DNA of 64,000 nucleotides. Origin: Spinellus fusiger. Lineage: Eukaryota; Mucoromycota; Mucoromycetes; Mucorales; Phycomycetaceae. Below the pieces are notes generated by a model that had not been told where the DNA came from, searched no databases, and was given only the letters and a program-made list of their open reading frames with translations. The stretch lies in assembly GCA_025094145.1 (NCBI GenBank), contig JALLLS010000083.1, positions 1 through 64,000 on the forward strand, in the 5' to 3' direction. The position numbers and the translations under genes were made by a program. This document shows, one piece after another, positions 35,101 to 46,699 of the stretch. Positions within the stretch are counted from its first letter, which is position 1. Every line of letters begins with the position of its first letter.

Positions 35101-35772
35101 AATATTCGTCAAGCTGTAGGAGGCTATAAGCCATCCACAAAGATCAATGCTTTGATAAGGCATTTGCGTTTATATGAACAAGAAGGACATAGAACAGTGG
35201 TGTTTTCACAATTCACAAGTTTCTTGGATATTATTCAAGTAGCACTAGCAGAGACCAACATCACCTATGCACGATTGGATGGAACACAGAGCCAAACACA
35301 CCGAGAAAAGGTGCTGTCAGAGTTCTCATCAGAGAATACAAGTCAAAATGTGAATGTACTGCTTATCAGTCTACGGGCAGGTGGTGTTGGGATCAACCTG
35401 ACCTGTGCGAGTCGTGTTATTATCATGGTGAGTGTTTTATTCATCCTAAAACTACTAAATTAGTATAATTATTAGGATCCATGGTGGAACTTTGCTGTAG
35501 AATCACAAGCCATTGATCGTGTTCATCGATTGGGTCAACAAAAGGATGTGGTTATCACTAGGTTTATCATGAAGGATACTGTAGAAGAACGCATTCTAGA
35601 AGTTCAGGATAGAAAACATGCAAGTTATACTGATTATAATATTTTGAACTACTCATAATTGTTCTGATATCTATAGATGCTAACTACTCAGCTCTACATG
35701 TCTAAGGAAGAAGGCAAATTAAGACAACTTCAAGATTTGAAGATTCTTTTCCGTTCAAGTAGTAAACGATGA
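32166..35772 (+). CDS. RAD5: Rad5/HLTF-like SNF2 helicase and RING E3 ubiquitin ligase
   Basis: Acts in error-free DNA damage tolerance, polyubiquitinating PCNA and remodelling stalled forks. Domains in order: an N-terminal UBA-like helix bundle (residues ~20-60), a HIRAN domain ([13 protein letters not shown], then [16 protein letters not shown]... [20 protein letters not shown]), and SNF2 motifs I (GLGKT at ~33626), Ia, II (DEAH at ~33977) and III (LSGTPIQ). A C3HC4 RING sits between the helicase lobes ([20 protein letters not shown] from 34804, then CPIC at 34990). Motifs V ([12 protein letters not shown]) and VI ([12 protein letters not shown]) complete the second lobe. RING inside the SNF2 module plus HIRAN is the Rad5/HLTF signature. 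The HIRAN exon junction appears to use a GC-AG intron (32536-32597). Start at 32166 is the first Met. Confidence 0.93.
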
Positions 35773-36990
35773 ATTTGATCATATGTATTTTGCTGAAAAC
35801 GTACATTCGTGCTAGTAGGAAAACAAAAAAGAAGATAAACCCTATATGAAAGAACTTTTTACGCATGTACAAACTCATATATACATCTAAATCATAAACA
35901 AACAATCGAAAATGCCATTGTATTAAAGCAAATGTATTATACTCAATGTTAATGAATAACTGTATTAATCATAAAGTGAATGGATAAATGACAGTAAATA
36001 GACAAATTATTTATTCGTTTGTATTGTTATTTTCTTTTATGTGCTAGCCATTCAAATTGAATGATTGTCAACAGAAAGAACTTTTGTACCTTGTTAGCAT
36101 TCCATTATAAATAAAAATTAAGATATTGACTTTGTCATCAATGGCTTGTTAGTCCAAAGGAAATCCGGTCAGTTAACAGGTAGTTAAACTCTGCTGTTTA
36201 TTACTTTGTATTGCTATGTCTTTTATGATTTTCTACTACTAGTATTTAGCTTCAGGGGTATGCTATTGACTACTACAAACTATTATCATCCCTTAGTATT
36301 TGATAGCATCCATCTCAGTTTAGTAGTAGGAGTTGATATTTCCAAAAAGGGTCCCAGTTCCAGTTATAGAAAATGTCTTTACGACAACTTAAGGACCAAG
36401 TATCTATCGAAGAATGAAGTGGGTGGCTTAATCCATAAGCCTTCCTATATCTAGTTTAGTTTTTTTCATAGCCTTTTCTCAGTAGGTGAACAAATAATAT
36501 GTGAAAATTGTGTATTTATTGTTTTATATTTATATCTGGTTTTCTAAATGAGACAAACAAGACACACAATTCCAAAATGGTTGGAATAAAGTGTGCAGGA
36601 TTGAGTTTTTAGTTTTAGTTTTGGTAGCAAATCATATTCATTTTATTATATCTGTTTAATGTATAGCATTGTTGTAGATTTGTTAGGAATAGAGATTCCC
36701 GATGTTCATGGCTTGCTACTCAAGTGTCTTGTTTTGTGCTTTGTACTAATTGTCAACACTTTATAGACAGTCATTTTAACCATTATGCTGATCTCCTTGT
36801 TATCACTCCAGTATCCAGGGTATATTTTATATCTTGTTTTTTGCATCATTGTATCCATTCATTGTGTCTATTAAGTTGTAAAGTTCAAAGTATTTTATTT
36901 ATTTATTTTTGGGTGTAATTTGCTATTCGCGTATTGGGCATATTAGCCACCCTATGAGATTGTTTGAAAAAAAAAATGGGATAGACATTG
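35773..36990. other. Intergenic / old repeat DNA
   Basis: 1.2 kb without a supportable gene. A fragment near 36320-36450 gives an 82-codon plus-strand ORF ending GGLIHKPSYI that I do not recognise. Sequence near 36900-36990 continues on the far side of the composite element (40.01 kb), so the element was inserted into this DNA. Confidence 0.45.
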
Positions 36991-37100
36991 TAGCTGGTAA
37001 AGTGACCCTCAATAAGCAACCACTTTCTTCTTTCTTTCAGATGCAGATTTTCTTTCTTAGATTTATACTTTATCTTAATAGTGTTATAAATTTATGAATT

Positions 37101-37499
37101 TGTAATAGAGCCGAGGCCATAGTGTGGATTGTCGACATCTTACATGCATTGACGGTGTTGGACGTGCATGAGATGTAAGTAGTTATAGTTAACAACACAA
37201 GGAGACAGTGTATAAAAACCACATAATCTAAACATCAATAAAACAATCAACCTTATTTTTGTTTGTTAATGTTAAGTATCGTTGGGACTTTTGAGACAAG
37301 CAAGGATTGCTTAAAAGAACAGTTGCCTAGTTACCCGTTGTGATCAAATTGTGTGCTGTGTCCCTGCTCCCATACCCCTTGGATTTCCTTAAACCGGCCT
37401 ATATGCCAAAACGTTATTTCGTCGTTCCTACTAGAGACCGAATATCAATACACTGTTCTCTTTAGTAGTCCTTTTGATAACCGCAGTGCTCTTTATTGC
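37101..37499 (+). mobile_element. LTR-like insertion in left arm, with 5 bp target duplication
   Basis: Starts TGTAATAGAGCC and ends CTCTTTATTGC. It is flanked by GAATT on both sides (37096-37100 and 37500-37504). It carries TATAAAAA-type and AATAAA-type sites (~37213 and ~37240), as an LTR would. A related, diverged copy is at 23761. Confidence 0.6.
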
Positions 37500-37700
37500 G
37501 AATTCATTAGATAAAAACATAAGACTCTCAATGCATAAGGATAGTAGTGTTGATAATACAAAAAAAAGTTTTATTGTAAGGTTGCTTAGTAACCACCATT
37601 ATTCTTTGGCATTAACAATAGTCTGACATCTATGCCCTATGCTGGCAATGAGGATATATGTCACTTCTTTTAGATATTTTGCCCCATTCCAGCATCAGGG

Positions 37701-38130
37701 TAGTCTCTAACTTTTGTTTAGTGGAATATAAAATCTTGTCCTTCCTAATGATCTTCTAGAGGTGGGCCCACAGATGCTCAATTAGATTGAGATAAAGACT
37801 TTGCAAGAGCCAGTAAGGAATGGTTTCCACACCATTTGCTGCCTTCCCATTCTCGAGTTGTCTTACGTAGATAGGGTCTAGCATTGTTCATCTGTGGGCG
37901 GTAACTGACTCCAGGGTTTAGAAGAGAGAGAATTACTTGAGTTCATGGCAGTCTGTCACAGTGGAAGTAGGCACGTTGAACATACGAAATGCCTCGACCT
38001 GAGTAGATTTCAGGTTCAGCACCTGATGAATGATGGCTGAACAAGTTTCAAAGCAGGTATCCTTTCTATACATCTCATGGGTCTTGGTGAAGATGTTTAT
38101 GGTGCTAAATGGTGGAGACATTATATGAAA
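37701..38130 (-). pseudogene. Family B N-terminal transposase fragment inside the composite
   Basis: Carries the 62-codon ORF (38121-37933) nearly identical to that at 10088-10276, with one visible change near the start (MSPPF for MSTPF). Helix-turn-helix-like. Followed by the TCTAGCATTGTTCATCTGTG block common to family B. Confidence 0.55.
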
Positions 38131-38439
38131 AGTAGCTTTTATGAAAGAAAAGGAAGATAGTGTATGTTATCTTTTTAATATAGAAATAGCCCGAAGTTTG
38201 AAAACAACTTGTTACTTTTGTTGGGTCACTTTAGATAGATGTTTATTTAACTGTTAGCATATATGAAATTATATATTAAACATGATACACAATAATAATT
38301 TTTATAATGTTTATGTTTATAAAAAGGAATAATAGACATAGAAGAAACTTTTTGTGTGTGTATTTATAAAGACACTACAGACTTAAGGGTATGTAAAATC
38401 AAATAAAATTATTGTAAGCTGTATTATAAGTGTGTCTAT

Positions 38440-39298
38440 TTGTATTTCATGCAGCTGCCTGTGTGAGATTGTTTGGACAGGTAAAATAATGAGACTGAAC
38501 AAAGGCAAGATTCTTATTGAGTGAAGAAAGGTTCCTGATTTATACTTTTGTTGGGTGCCTATCTTTCAGTGGCCTCTACCTTAGGGTTATTTCAATGGAT
38601 AAGTACAACGTTATTGAAACCTTCAGTTATGTGTCTTTGCTTTAATCGCCTTTGATGGGTCATTATTGTCTATTAAGAATTTATTGATGATAGTAGTTCT
38701 GATTAAGTGTCCAATGGTACACTAGGCTAAGAAGGTGATTTGTATTTACAACCAATTAGCGATATTGATACAGAGATGTACTATAGTACTTGTGTACACC
38801 CAGGCTTTCATAGATGATTCTGCATGTCACAGCACACTACTCATTGTTGACCAATCCATGGAGAATCTTGGGATTAAAGTCAGAACACAACAATGGCCTT
38901 TAATCCCGAGAATGTCCAGGAAACAAGGTTGTATGGAGGATGTGGTGTGATAGTATGGGGCTGCTTCAGTGGGGGAGAGTATTGAGAGATGGATCGTAGT
39001 GAAGGATAGAGTACTCCAACAAGTACATCAATGTCTTGGGAGATGTCTAATTCCATGAACTCGAGCATTTCTCTCTCTTCTAAACCCTGGAGTCAGCTAC
39101 TGCCTACAGATGAACAATGCTAGAGATTATAAGAACAAGGTAACTCAATTAGAGAGTAGTAAATGAATGGTATAGTAGTTGCTTTTTACTGGCTGTTGCA
39201 ATATTGATTTCAATCCAATGGAGCATATATGGACTCACTTAAAAAATACAATTAGAAGGACAGAAAGCTACATTCTACCAAACAATAGTTAGGGACTG
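38440..39298 (+). pseudogene. Family B fragment, inner right half of the composite
   Basis: Almost identical to 14445-15300, including the YGGCGVIVWGCFS block (~38940). The two share the same internal deletion, so they descend from one deleted copy. Confidence 0.6.
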
Positions 39299-39500
39299 CC
39301 CTGATGCTGGAATGGGGCAAAATATCTAAAAGAAGTGACATATATCCTCATTGCCAGCATAGGGCATAGATGTCAGACTATTGTTAATGCCAAAGAATAA
39401 TGGTGGTTACTAAGCAACCTTACAATAAAACTTTTTTTTTGTATTATCAACACTACTATCCTTATGCATTGAGAGTCTTATGTTTTTATCTAATGAATTC

Positions 39501-39899
39501 GCAATAAAGAGCACTGCGGTTATCAAAAGGACTACTAAAGAGAACAGTGTATTGATATTCGGTCTCTAGTAGGAACGACGAAATAGCGTTTTGGCATATA
39601 GGCCGGTTTAAGGAAATCCAAGGGGTATGGGAGCAGGGACACAGCACACAATTTGATCACAACGGGTAACTAGGCAACTGTTCTTTTAAGCAATCCTTGC
39701 TTGTCTCAAAAGTCCCAACGATACTTAACATTAACAAACAAAAATAAGGTTGATTGTTTTATTGATGTTTAGATTATGTGGTTTTTATACACTGTCTCCT
39801 TGTGTTGTTAACTATAACTACTTACATCTCATGCACGTCCAACACCGTCAATGCATGTAAGATGTCGACAATCCACACTATGGCCTCGGCTCTATTACA
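39501..39899 (-). mobile_element. LTR-like insertion in right arm (mirror of left arm)
   Basis: Same 399 bp repeat in reverse, flanked by AATTC (39496-39500 and 39900-39904). The identical insertion point in both arms shows that the arms were copied from one another after the insertion. Confidence 0.6.
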
Positions 39900-40009
39900 A
39901 ATTCATAAATTTATAACACTATTAAGATAAAGTATAAATCTAAGAAAGAAAATCTGCATCTGAAAGAAAGAAGAAAGTGGTTGCTTATTGAGGGTCACTT
40001 TACCAGCTA

Positions 40010-40204
40010 CAGTGGCAATTTCTATTTGGCTGAGGCCATTGACATTGTGCTCATACAGAATGGTGTTGCGTATGACTTTATCAACACATTATTTTTCTTT
40101 TCTTTTACAAGGCTTGTAGGAATTTTATGGGCTAAGTGATTCACTACTAGTGTTTCTTCTTTTTCTTTGTAAGAATTTAATGAAATTAGATCTTTAGCAG
40201 CAGA
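40010..40204 (-). pseudogene. Tc1-like N-terminal fragment flanking the composite element
   Basis: The minus strand reads IRNTILYEHNVNGLSQIEIA at ~40080-40020, resembling the first helix-turn-helix of Tc1-type transposases (NG-S-x-x-EIA). The composite element sits directly after it, so this older relic is the likely insertion target. Confidence 0.35.
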
Positions 40205-41771
40205 CACATGTCACACTGAGCAGTGATGCCATGGGGAGTCTGGCGAAAGAAGAGTGTCCATGTAGAACCAGAAAATAAACTATAAATACATTTAGCCAAC
40301 AGCGTCTCTATCTCTGAAAAGGAGAGAAACAGTTGCAACTGAAAAAGAAATAATAGTCAAGGGAGAGAAAGGAATATCATCAAAAATCAACTGCCAATGG
40401 GCACGCCACAATTCACCAAGCACGCTGCCAATAATTTGAGAGCTCCTAATATCTGGCGGGTCAGGAGGAAGCTTAAGAGAGAACAAATGTGATAGAACAT
40501 CGGATTGCCTAGGCGAACTAAAAGAGAAAAAAAAATGTGTATAACGAGCACACTACATAGGCCACTTGGCTGGACACTCTACTAGAAAATGCTCAATAAT
40601 GTCAGTAAACTGAGAGCAGACTCGACACTGTGGAGACGGAAGAAATGTTAGTGAGATAGGGTGAAGCAGAGACGCATGGGGAAGCTTAAATTGTAGTCTT
40701 CAATACCAAATGTTGCGGCTGACATGACTAATTAAAAATTTCCAAAAGTCAAGCCAAAGAGCAGTAGAGATACGAAGGACAGTAGAAGTAAGTATAGTAC
40801 TTGCAGAAAAAAGGCGATAGGTACTTCTGGTCATTCGAGTAAGCTTTGGTGAGGCAAAAGGAGCTGTAACAAAGAGAATTGCATCCACCACTCCAAGGAC
40901 ACCATCATGATTTCCATAGAGATGAGAAGGTGGAAGATACACCCTGGCAAAAGAATGCCGAAATATTGTCTGAAAGGAGAGAACAGAACGGAAATAAGAA
41001 GAGATGAGGCGAATGCCCACAGATCTAGCAGGAAGAATGCGTTGGCATAAATGGCCCACCATGGGATTAAATCCATAAGCATCTCGTAATAATAGTTTGA
41101 TAAGGCCTAGACGGTATACTGGAGGATCAAGTGGAGAAGGAAAGGTGACCGATAGCAGGGGAAGTGTAAGGAGAGTAGCATGAGAGAGAAAAACATCATC
41201 TGTGATAGATGGAAGATAGGAAAAGGCGCGAAACAGCAGTGTAAAAATAAAGGCTCTTTGATAGAGTATATTCTCAGCGGAGGAAAGAAAAAAGGAAGGC
41301 GATGATCTTGTATTCCAGTACAAGCAGCAAGAATCTCTTGAGGAAGGAAAGATATGGGCAAGGAGGGTGATGGAGGGTACAGTAATAGTGGTATTAGCCA
41401 GCGTAATTGAAGGGCAGATTGTTGGACATAAGGATCCAAAATCCCAAGAGCACCACTGGCCCGAGGAAGACATAGTGGCAAATGCAATAGGAGGAAACAT
41501 CCGCTTCATCAGAAACTTGCTAATGATAGATTGGAGTGATTGAAAGAAAGTACGAGGAAGAGATGTGATGCGGATAACATGCCAAAGGGTAGAGAGAATG
41601 AGAGAATTAACAGTGGTGGCTCTGCTACTAATTGAAAGAAAGCATTGGCTGTAAATGTTGGTGGACGCTCATCTTTCCAAGTAACTGTGCACAGGTAGAT
41701 TGCCGTTGCCGTCGAGAACAAATGAGTGGATACCCAAGGTAGATCAAAGCAGTAGGACATATATTGTCAAA

Positions 41772-42581
41772 CTAAGCTAGAATACCCGCCTCAATGAGCA
41801 ATGGCTGCCATTCAGGAAGAGGACATCCAGAGAGAGAAAAGGCGTGAGTCTTGTGAAGGTTCACCTTGGCATTGGAAGCCTGTCCATATGTTTTCAAGTA
41901 GTGTAATATCCGTCCCAAGTCACCTGGGTCCTGAGGAAAGACAACTACATCATCAGCATAGGCTAGAACACGAAGGGAAGATGTGGGAGGAGAGGTAACT
42001 GCTGGTGATAGTACAGGAGGAAGAAACTCTTTGAACATAATATATTGCAGTACACTCAATATAAATGGATCCAGAACAAGATTAAAGAGGACAAGAGAAA
42101 GAGAATCACCCTGCCGAAGACTAAGACTTTGCATAACTGGTTGTGAGAGATGTCTATTGACATTAATGTGAATGCGAGTAGAGAAGAAAAGAGCACTGAT
42201 ACTATCTACAAGAGATAGTGGAAAAGAGAAAGCTAACAGTGTCTTGGTGAGCCATGGCGGGTGAACTCTATCATAAGCCTTTTCTTGATCAAGATGAAGA
42301 CCCATTGCTGTTGAGTTTGTGTTCTTTGCACGTTCCATGGCCAGACAAACCACGATTCCATTATCGGCGATAAATCGTCCAGGAAGAAAGCCAGTTTGAC
42401 AAGGATTGATACAAGTACGAGATACTTTAACCATTCTCCTATTGACTAAACAAGTGAATGCTTTCACATCACAGTCGATCAAAGAGATGGTTCGCCAATT
42501 CTTCAGAGTGGAGAGATCACCTTTCTTGAGCAAAAGGCACATGCTAGTTTCCTGCCAAGAATGAGGAAGAAAAGCAGACAA
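41772..42581 (-). pseudogene. LINE ORF2, reverse transcriptase segment
   Basis: Finger-palm motifs GFLPGRFIADN, DQEKAYDRV, LSLRQGDSLSLVLFNL and the AYADD active-site box are all intact. The frame shifts before and after it, so it is not part of a working ORF2. Confidence 0.85.
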
Positions 42582-43430
42582 GAGAGCATCGTTGTAAACC
42601 TGACATAGTCTTGCCGCCTGAATACTAAATCTAAAACACCACAGGGCAATCCATCTAGGTCAGGGCTACTGCACCGAGGAGCACGCCGAACACCCTGCTG
42701 TATGTCCTCAATGGTGAGTGGCACCAGAAGATCTTCTTGTTGTTGTGCACTTATATGTCTATCATCTGGTATCTGTACAAGCAGAGTAGTGACTGAGTCT
42801 TCCTCAGTTAGCTCTGGTGTGAACAGAGTGGTATAGAAGGCCTGCGCGGCTTCTGTCATAGTAAAAGGAGTTTAACATAGTGCATTGGTGGTAGGATAAT
42901 GAAGGGGCGGTACCGTTTGTTGAGTTTGTCGTGTCTGGATTGTGGCTTTAAGGTACCCAGGGGATTTTTCACCCTGTTCCCACGAGTGTTTCCCAGCACG
43001 CAAAGCAGCATTATCCACTGTTTCCTGTTGAAGTTCAGCGATCTCTCTATTCAATGTGGCAAGTGTTGATATTCTTAGTTTGGCAGGAAAACAGCTGCGA
43101 AGAAAGTGGTTGCATTTACTCTGTAGTTCTCAAAGCTTGTGATCTCTCCATGGCTTGTGTCGACGTCCAAAAGACTTGGCTACTCCACTAACAGTTGACT
43201 TTGCCTGCTTCCATTGTTCTTGAGAAGAGGATGATGGGTCTAACAATGGCAAAATATTGCTGAGGTGAGTGTCTAACTTCTGACAGAAATGTTTGTTGTG
43301 AGTAAGAAGAGGGTTAGCTCTCCAAAGGCCTCGTCCACTCTTAGGGAATATTAAACAAAGGGAAAGAGAGAGTAAAGCATGATCTTTCCAGGCAGGATTA
43401 GTAAAGTCCACAGAGGACTTAACCAAATTG

Positions 43431-44072
43431 TCAGAGAGAGAGAGAAGCATAAGCATAGTCAATAGTTGACGTAATTTTGTCATTATGACAGAAGGTAGGC
43501 ATAGGTATAGAGGCTGTGGGTTTCATACAATCCACAAACTGTTCTTTTAGTGTATCATGCCAGCCAGCTGGAGCATTGCTTTGGGAATTTGGATGGGCAT
43601 AAGAGAAGTTGAAATCCCCTATCAAAAGAAGACGATTATAACAGTTGTCTAAATCTGAGAAGGGAGCAGAGCAAAGGAGGGATGTATAGAAGGAATGGCA
43701 AAGGGTGGATGAATGAGAAAGAGCATATAACACCACAATGTAAAATGGAATAAAGTATTCGCTAGCATGGGAGACTTGAGTAAGGATAGCCTTGTCATCT
43801 TCAGGAATAGGAATACGTTCCAATATGACTTGTGGGGTGAGTGACACAATGCCACAGCTGTAAGTCCAAAGAGAGGAATGGACACAAAACTGTGAGTGAA
43901 GTTGTGATTGTAAGGAAGGTGTAGAAGAGTGTGTTTCTTGTAAGGCAAGAATGTGAGTGTCCTGACTGTGTAAGTGTCGAATGAGATGGGAACATTTTTT
44001 GGGATCAGATATTTTAGCAAGGCTGTTGCAGTTGAGACTTGCAACTTTGATAATGGTGGATTTCTCTATCAT
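43431..44072 (-). pseudogene. LINE ORF2, endonuclease part (first open segment)
   Basis: Apurinic-endonuclease-like domain with the N-terminal SLNCNSLAK, the catalytic-loop Glu in QETHSS, and a DFNFSY (normally GDFN) motif. Its ATG overlaps the ORF1 stop as TAATG (44070-44074). It runs out of frame near 43431. Confidence 0.8.
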
Positions 44073-45595
44073 TAAAGATTCAGTCTAAAAGGCTTCCCAG
44101 CATGACGAGGAGGGTTGGTACGGGAAGGAACTACAGATGTCAAGTATTTGACTCTTTTTTGAACACCTCTACTCGTGGTACTCTTTGCTACCGACTTGAG
44201 TGTTGATGTAGGTACACTCGACTTATTATTACGCAGCGCTCGTCCTATTGTCTGTGAGGTGCGTGGTGAGAGATTGGGAAACTCTTCAGCCATTGTACTG
44301 GCAGTGGACTGGTATGAGATTAACGAGCCTGCTGAGCCTATCTCTGATTCTGTAGACATGGAAGTCTCTACTTCAGGCAGACTGGCCAAGACTAAGTTAG
44401 TGTCTTTCTGCTCTTCTATTTCAGGCAAGAGTACAGTGGGTGCTAGTGGACAATTCTCTACATTCATGGGGATCACAAGGGGTTTTGTCTCTGAGATACC
44501 TGAGGAGATATCCACACTCTTCTCTGATACTATAGGTGATATCATAAGTTCAGGTATATCCTATCTCTCTAAACGTGACAAGACCTGTTAAGAAGGAGTT
44601 GATGTACGTCTTCCTTTGTTGTTGTTGTGGTGGTGGTGGTGGGATTGGCCTGTAGTTGGTTTCTCTAGGCAAGAAGCAGCAATATGGCCTGACTTGAGGC
44701 ACTTCTAGCATCTGAGCTGTCTACTGGGTCTTTGAGGGCACTCGTTTCTGCCATGTTCATGTTCATAACAATACCTACACCATGTAGGCATGTCATTCCA
44801 CATGGCATGAAAGCCATCAGAAGTGTTCATCCACGGAATGAGGTGAGTAAGGGGACTAATGTCTTGCCCTTGTTGAGGATCAATGTCTAAAATAGCATAC
44901 CCAGTACCCATATATGATAGAGTCTTAGGTTCTCAATACAGGCCTATGTCCAGAATGTGTCCAAAAGGCTGCAGACTGACGCATGCCATGAAGTAGCTCA
45001 GAGATATCCATGAATGGAAGACGAGATAGGTTTAGGCAAGCTATCTTGGTGGATCAGTCTTCTGTGCAGGAAGCAAGAATGACAGTGTTATCCTTCTCAA
45101 ACAACAATCCGTCATCACATGCATGGGAGATCTCATCCTGGAGATCGGGGTGAAAGTTAACCTCACACAGATGCTTGGGTCCTTTGTTGGGGAAAATAGT
45201 ATCCCGGCGAAGAGATTACTGAGAGTTAATCAGCTCCAAGAGCTGGAGTTGTGTTTCTGAGTAGCTTGAGACGTCAAAAACCACACTTCCAGGAGAATGA
45301 CCATTTCTCCAAATGAGAGTCTTTAGGACCTTACGTCCAGTTGATGAAGTTGTAATCAACTTATCATTATGAACCAGTGATTTACATTGGTTCAATACCA
45401 CTCGAGCCCAAGTGCAAGAAGGTGCATATGGGGTGTTGGGTGAGTGTTGTTTGCCTGTAGCAGGTGATTCCTGAGTGTTAGCGGAGAAAGCCATGACAAA
45501 CCAGGCTAAGGAGGCAATAAGCCTATAAGTATTGTGACTTACATTTGAAGTACAAAGACAGACAGCAGGACATATCCTCCTCTCTTGCTATCTTC

Positions 45596-46484
45596 ATGTC
45601 CACTGAAGAATCCTCCAAGGCACCAATGGGTGCCAATGAAGAACTCGCTATAGACACCTCTCACCGCCACAGTGCTAAACATTCCAAATACTCTGGTTAT
45701 GACTATTCTAATGGTGCTTACACTGGAGCAACAAGCACCGATGCCAATGGCTACGGCTATGACGCCTCTCAATACTACTACGATCCCAACCAATACTCCC
45801 AATACTATGGTAGTCATGACCCCAACTCATGTCTCCCTAGTGCTCCTGTCTTGGTCACTGCCTCCACAGCTGCCTCTTATTCCATGACACCTTCCTACCC
45901 TACGCAGCAGACCACCACACCCCTCACTGCCAGTTCTAGTAATTTTCCCTCTGTTTCTTTGTCTGGGTACACAGGTCCTCGCTCTACCTATGCTGCTGCC
46001 TCCTCAGTAGCAGAAGAAGCAAGACGAAGAGCCAAGAAAAAGGTCGCAGTGCGTTCTGCTGGTGGAGAAGTATGGGAAGACCCTAGTTTAGCTGACTGGG
46101 ATGATAATGACTACCGACTGTTTGCAGGTGATCTTGGAAATGAAGTCACAGAAGAATTACTGTTCAAGGCATTCTCAAAGTACTCTAGTTTACAAAGAAC
46201 ACGTATTGTAAGAGACAAACGGACATGTAAATCGAGAGGCTACGGATTTATCAGTTTTAGAGATCCAAATGAGTTTGTAAAGGCATGGAGAGAGATGAAT
46301 GGTAAATCAAGAAGAAATGAGATCGACAGTTTTCTTATGACTTTCTTGTGTAGGCAAATACGTCGGTAACCGTCCTATTAAGCTGAGAAAGAGTAGCTGG
46401 AAGGACCGTAATATGGAAGTACGAGTCAAGAAGGAACGTGAGCGTGTGGGTGTTTATTCAAAGAACTCGCAAGTGAATAAATAA
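45596..46484 (+). CDS. RBM42-like RRM RNA-binding protein
   Basis: Two exons (45596-46302 and 46355-46484) joined through GTAAAT...GTAG. The N-terminal half is Tyr/Ser/Thr/Pro-rich and disordered (DASQYYYDPNQYSQYYG repeats). A basic helix EEARRRAKKKV follows, then WEDPSLADWDDNDYRLFAGDLG (the RNP2 part), then RDKRTCKSRGYGFISFRDP (RNP1), and KYVGNRPIKLRKSSWKDRN. WEDxSLxxWxxxDFRxFxGDLGNEV with KLRKSxWKDR is diagnostic of the RBM42 family, linked to splicing and K homology proteins in animals. The in-frame ATG at 45596 is used; upstream in-frame codons lack a Met. The LINE 5' end lies about 100 bp upstream, head to head. Confidence 0.9.
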
Positions 46485-46699
46485 GCACTCAGATTGAGAT
46501 AGTGTGTCCATATATGTCCATGGTATTGTATCCACTGAGAATGTTCAACACATACTGAGAATAGTCTGCACACATTGGGCCCACTTCCTCTCCTAGGATA
46601 CATAATACACTATCACTTCTTGGGATAACTGAGAGAGAATAATAAGACACAATATATCTGAAGTGCCTCTCCAAAAGTAACCGGTCATCTTCAAACCTT
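46485..46699. other. RBM42-like 3' flank
   Basis: Short AT-rich spacer before the transposon copy. No gene seen. Confidence 0.4.

Larger units (their letters stand above)
36993..40007. mobile_element. 3 kb composite inverted-repeat element with ~708 bp arms, flanked by TA
   Basis: Left end 5'-TA|GCTGGTAAAGTGACCC (TA at 36991-36992), right end GGGTCACTTTACCAGC|TA (TA at 40008-40009). The arms 36993-37700 and 39299-40007 are reverse complements. By eye they differ by one base in a poly-A/T run (8 vs 9, ~37560/39431) and at least one substitution (~37410/39588). Each arm contains family B terminal sequence plus the same 399 bp LTR-like insertion. Between them lie two family B inner parts in opposite orientation (37701-38130 minus, ~38440-39298 plus) and ~300 bp of AT-rich spacer. 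A TA duplication is what Tc1/mariner insertion leaves, so the whole unit may have moved as one element. Confidence 0.75.
40205..45500 (-). mobile_element. Non-LTR retrotransposon (LINE) with ORF1 and EN-RT ORF2, inactivated
   Basis: A 5.3 kb element. ORF1 (45494 to 44072, broken by at least two stops) has a C-x2-C-x3-H-type knuckle (CRYCYEHEHGRNEC, ~44720-44780) followed by KCLKSGHIAASC. ORF2 starts at 44072 with an APE-type endonuclease (VASLNCNSLAKI, LALQETHSS, LLIGDFNFSY). The reverse transcriptase covers 42.58-41.77 kb, with RAPRCSSPDLDGLPCGVL ahead of it, GFLPGRFIADNG, DQEKAYDRV, SLRQGDSLSLVLFNL and the catalytic AYADDVVVF (~41950). A C-terminal zinc motif CRVCSQFTDIIEHFLVEC is at ~40580-40635. 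ORF2 is split by several frameshifts. 3' end near 40205. The 5' end is ~100 bp from the RBM42-like start. Confidence 0.85.

Noticed and set aside
40205..45500. Centromere-associated Grem-LINE1-type identity
   Set aside because: Mucoromycota centromeres are known to be flanked by such LINEs, but I cannot tell this family by eye. Comparing the reverse transcriptase with Grem-LINE1 would decide.
45539..45817. Val/Ile-rich minus-strand frame at the RBM42-like gene
   Set aside because: Antisense to the Tyr/Ser-rich coding exon; composition reflects the complementary strand.
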